Below, in pieces: positions 6,404 to 8,133 of a DNA stretch of 8,133 bases. This stretch comes from SABY01 sp964612515 (lineage in GTDB: Bacteria; Bacteroidota; Bacteroidia; Bacteroidales; 4484-276), in the NCBI GenBank assembly GCA_964612515.1, contig CAZTCX010000164.1, forward strand, positions 1 to 8,133. The letters are read 5' to 3'. Below the pieces are notes generated by a model. It was given only the letters and a program-made list of their open reading frames with translations. It searched no databases and was not told the DNA's origin. The stretch's first letter is position 1. Each line of letters begins with the position of its first letter. A program made the position numbers and the translations under genes.

Positions 6404-6428
6404 GATTTGCAATTTTTGCAAGCAAATC
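6404..6428. terminator. Small inverted repeat just after the leuS stop codon
   Basis: GATTTGC (6404-6410) and GCAAATC (6422-6428) are exact inverted copies around an 11-base loop. A competing hairpin, TTGCAA-TTT-TTGCAA, lies at 6407-6421. There is no T-run after it, so it is a weak terminator at best and may allow readthrough into the next gene. AATTTTTG (6411-6418) in the loop is one mismatch from the TAnnTTTG promoter element. Confidence 0.25.
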
Positions 6429-6466
6429 AAGTTATTAAAGGGCCAATTTCTGTTGAAACATCAATT

Positions 6467-7270
6467 ATGAAAAATATTAGAATTGCCCTTATTCTCTTCT
6501 CGTTTTTTGGTGTCAATGCAGCTTCGGCGCAGGGCTACCCCTACCGCACCATCGAGAACAACGCCTGGCAGGCAGGCGAAAAATTGAAATATAAAGTCTA
6601 TTACGAATCGTTGCTTACCGGCAAGGTAAACGCCGGCACCGCCACGCTGGAGGTAAAAAACAGCAATCGGAGCTTCAATGGTCGGGAAGTATATCATATC
6701 ATTGGTACCGGCAAATCCAACAGTGGTTTTGATCTTTTCTTTAAAGTCCGCGACCGCTTCGAATCCTACGTTGATAAGCAGGGGATTTTCCCACATCTTT
6801 TCATTCGCCGCACCCGTGAAGGCGGATACCAAAAAGACGACGAGGTGACTTTTGATCATAAAAATATGAAAGCCACCAGCCGCAGTGAAACCAAAAAAAT
6901 TACCCGCTACATTCAGGACATTGTGTCGGCGTCGTATTATGCACGTACCCTTAGCGCTGACACACTGAAGGAAGGCGACAACATCTCCGTAAATTTCTTC
7001 CTCGACGACTCCACGTACATCTCTGTAATTCATTTTCAGGGACGACAGATCGTGCAAACTGAGCTTGGAAAATTCCGCTGTCTTACCTTTAAACCGATGG
7101 TGGTTACCGGTGAAGTTTTTAGCAATCCTTATCCGATGACTTTGTGGATAACCGATGATGAAAACAAACTTCCGGTGCTCGGCAAATCAGCAGTAATCGT
7201 GGGCAGCGTGAAGATGGAGCTGATCAAATATGCTAACCTGCGCAACCCAATAAAATCGAAATTGGATTGA
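6467..7270 (+). CDS. Secreted DUF3108 domain protein
   Basis: This is a 267-residue exported protein of unknown function. The N-terminus has a basic start (MKNIR), a hydrophobic core (about 6-17) and an A-S-A-Q junction at 19-22, a good signal peptidase I site, so it should reach the periplasm. No lipoprotein cysteine is present. The body has the pattern of Bacteroidota DUF3108 proteins: WQAGEKLKYKVYY (34-46), VYHIIGTGKS (75-84), FFKVRDRFESYVD (91-103), EGGY (118-121), DIVSASYYAR (151-160), GKFRCLTFKP (201-210), LWITDDENKLPV (226-237) and IVGSVKMEL (244-252). Strand-rich alternation suggests a beta structure. The ATG at 6467 starts the signal peptide directly; the in-frame TTG at 6362 lies inside leuS and would add a non-signal extension. 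It begins 64 bases after leuS and may be co-transcribed with it. Assignment to the domain is by recall of family wording. Confidence 0.88.
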   Translation: MKNIRIALILFSFFGVNAASAQGYPYRTIENNAWQAGEKLKYKVYYESLLTGKVNAGTATLEVKNSNRSFNGREVYHIIGTGKSNSGFDLFFKVRDRFESYVDKQGIFPHLFIRRTREGGYQKDDEVTFDHKNMKATSRSETKKITRYIQDIVSASYYARTLSADTLKEGDNISVNFFLDDSTYISVIHFQGRQIVQTELGKFRCLTFKPMVVTGEVFSNPYPMTLWITDDENKLPVLGKSAVIVGSVKMELIKYANLRNPIKSKLD

Positions 7271-7274
7271 CAAC

Positions 7275-7309
7275 GCAAGGCGCGGGGCGCAGGGCGCAAA
7301 GGGCTGGAG
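7275..7309. repeat. Third block of the 7-base repeat (5 heptads)
   Basis: GCAAGGC, GCGGGGC, GCAGGGC, GCAAAGG and GCTGGAG run in register immediately after the DUF3108 stop codon. GCAAGGC and GCAGGGC are identical to heptads in the blocks at 1620-1845, over 5 kb away, and the orientation is the same. The last heptad is degenerate. The remaining bases to 7393 show nothing recognisable. Confidence 0.82.
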
Positions 7310-7393
7310 GAGGATAATCCAACGTGCGTCTGAAGTTAACGATTGACGAATTGGATTGATTTGTCAGAATGTGATTCTACACCCTTCTTTTTG

Positions 7394-7401
7394 TATTTTT
7401 G
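7394..7401 (+). promoter_or_regulatory. Bacteroidota-type -7 element of pdxJ
   Basis: TATTTTTG matches TAnnTTTG exactly and ends 18 bases before the pdxJ ATG, predicting a leader of about 12 bases. The -33 element is poor; TGTG at 7370-7373, 20 bases upstream, is the best candidate. The last TTG of the element (7399-7401) is in frame with pdxJ but should not be its start. Confidence 0.55.
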
Positions 7402-7419
7402 CCTAAAATATTTCTAATT

Positions 7420-8133
7420 ATGATAAAGCTAAGCGTCAACATCAACAAAATAGCCACTTTGCGTAATGCCCGTGGTGGCAACATTCCGGATGTCATCAAA
7501 GCAGCCATCGACTGCGAGCGGTTTGGTGCGCAGGGCATCACGGTGCATCCACGCCCCGACGAGCGCCACATCCGTTACCAGGATGTACGCGATCTGAAGC
7601 CTTTGCTCACCACCGAGTTCAACATCGAAGGCTATCCCTCACGTGGTTTTATTGATCTGGTGCTGGAAGCCATGCCAGCGCAGGTAACGCTGGTGCCCGA
7701 TCCGCCCGAAGCCATTACCAGCAATGCCGGCTGGGACACCGTTAAAAACGAAAGCTTTCTTACGGAGGTTGTTGCAGAATTTAAACGCAACGGAATTCGC
7801 ACTTCCCTATTCGTCGAAACGGATGCACGCATGATCGAACATGCAAAGAAAACCGGTGCCGATCGTGTGGAGCTTTACACCGAGCAATATGCCACCGACT
7901 TTCCCAAAAACGCCGAAGCGGCAGTGCGACCATTTGTGGAAGCAGCAAGAGTAGCTGCCGCCAATAGCCTCGGACTAAATGCCGGCCACGATCTGAATCT
8001 CGACAACCTTCGCTATTTTGCCCACACCGTTCCTGGCCTGCTCGAAGTTTCCATTGGCCACGCGCTCATCGCCGATTCGCTTTATCTGGGATTGGAAAAT
8101 ACCATCCAGCTTTACCTGCGGCAGTTGCGGTAG
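7420..8133 (+). CDS. pdxJ: Pyridoxine 5'-phosphate synthase
   Basis: PdxJ condenses 3-amino-2-oxopropyl phosphate with 1-deoxy-D-xylulose 5-phosphate to give pyridoxine 5'-phosphate, the ring-forming step of the DXP-dependent vitamin B6 pathway. The 237-residue protein has the normal family length and ends exactly at the window edge with TAG. Motifs in order: SVNINKIATLRNARGG (5-20), VHPRPDERHI (42-51) with H43, R45 and H50, FNIEGYPS (67-74) with E70, LVPDPPEA (91-98), VELYTEQYA (150-158) with E151, LNAGHDLNLDNL (186-197) with H190, and SIGHALI (211-217). These correspond to the catalytic and phosphate-binding positions of the TIM barrel. E. coli PdxJ has VNIDH where this one has VNINK, a variant I associate with Bacteroidota. 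The start is the ATG at 7420, just after the promoter element; the in-frame TTG at 7399 overlaps that element. Confidence 0.97.
   Translation: MIKLSVNINKIATLRNARGGNIPDVIKAAIDCERFGAQGITVHPRPDERHIRYQDVRDLKPLLTTEFNIEGYPSRGFIDLVLEAMPAQVTLVPDPPEAITSNAGWDTVKNESFLTEVVAEFKRNGIRTSLFVETDARMIEHAKKTGADRVELYTEQYATDFPKNAEAAVRPFVEAARVAAANSLGLNAGHDLNLDNLRYFAHTVPGLLEVSIGHALIADSLYLGLENTIQLYLRQLR

Noticed and set aside
6362..6466. Upstream in-frame TTG start extending the DUF3108 protein into leuS
   Set aside because: The extension overlaps the leuS coding end and would bury the clear signal peptide that starts at the ATG at 6467.

Overview
The window looks like an ordinary chromosomal segment of a member of the Bacteroidota. 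The evidence is three promoter-like sites of the TAnnTTTG type placed very close to start codons, no Shine-Dalgarno sequences, and a leucyl-tRNA synthetase, PdxJ and DUF3108 protein that all read as Bacteroidota versions. A finer placement cannot be made from the sequence alone. Protein-coding content is dense and of mid GC. The long intergenic gap is very different and is built from repeats.

Layout. Positions 1-1554 (minus strand) hold the first 518 codons of ovoA, encoding the ovothiol-pathway enzyme 5-histidylcysteine sulfoxide synthase fused to a methyltransferase. The gene runs off the left edge inside the methyltransferase domain. Positions 1555-2201 form a 647-base divergent intergenic region without a credible gene. 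It contains a 7-base-period GC-rich repeat array (two blocks), two identical copies of a 46-base AT-rich repeat, two copies of a 44-base hairpin repeat, and further hairpins packed side by side. Positions 2202-3374 (plus) encode a monofunctional proline dehydrogenase. Positions 3375-3600 are AT-rich, with inverted repeats and a promoter-like site. Positions 3601-6402 encode leucyl-tRNA synthetase (leuS) with a lineage-type insertion and a degenerate zinc-knuckle region. Positions 6467-7270 encode a secreted DUF3108 protein. Positions 7271-7419 carry a third block of the 7-base repeat and a promoter. Positions 7420-8133 encode pyridoxine 5'-phosphate synthase (pdxJ).

The genes do not form one pathway: thiol-histidine synthesis, proline catabolism, tRNA charging, an envelope protein and vitamin B6 synthesis are simply neighbours. 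Only leuS and the DUF3108 gene are close enough (64 bases) to be plausibly co-transcribed. I found no sign of a defence system, mobile-element gene, CRISPR array, RNA gene or new multi-gene system. The part most worth a second look is the repeat mosaic at 1620-2139 with its outlier block at 7275-7309.
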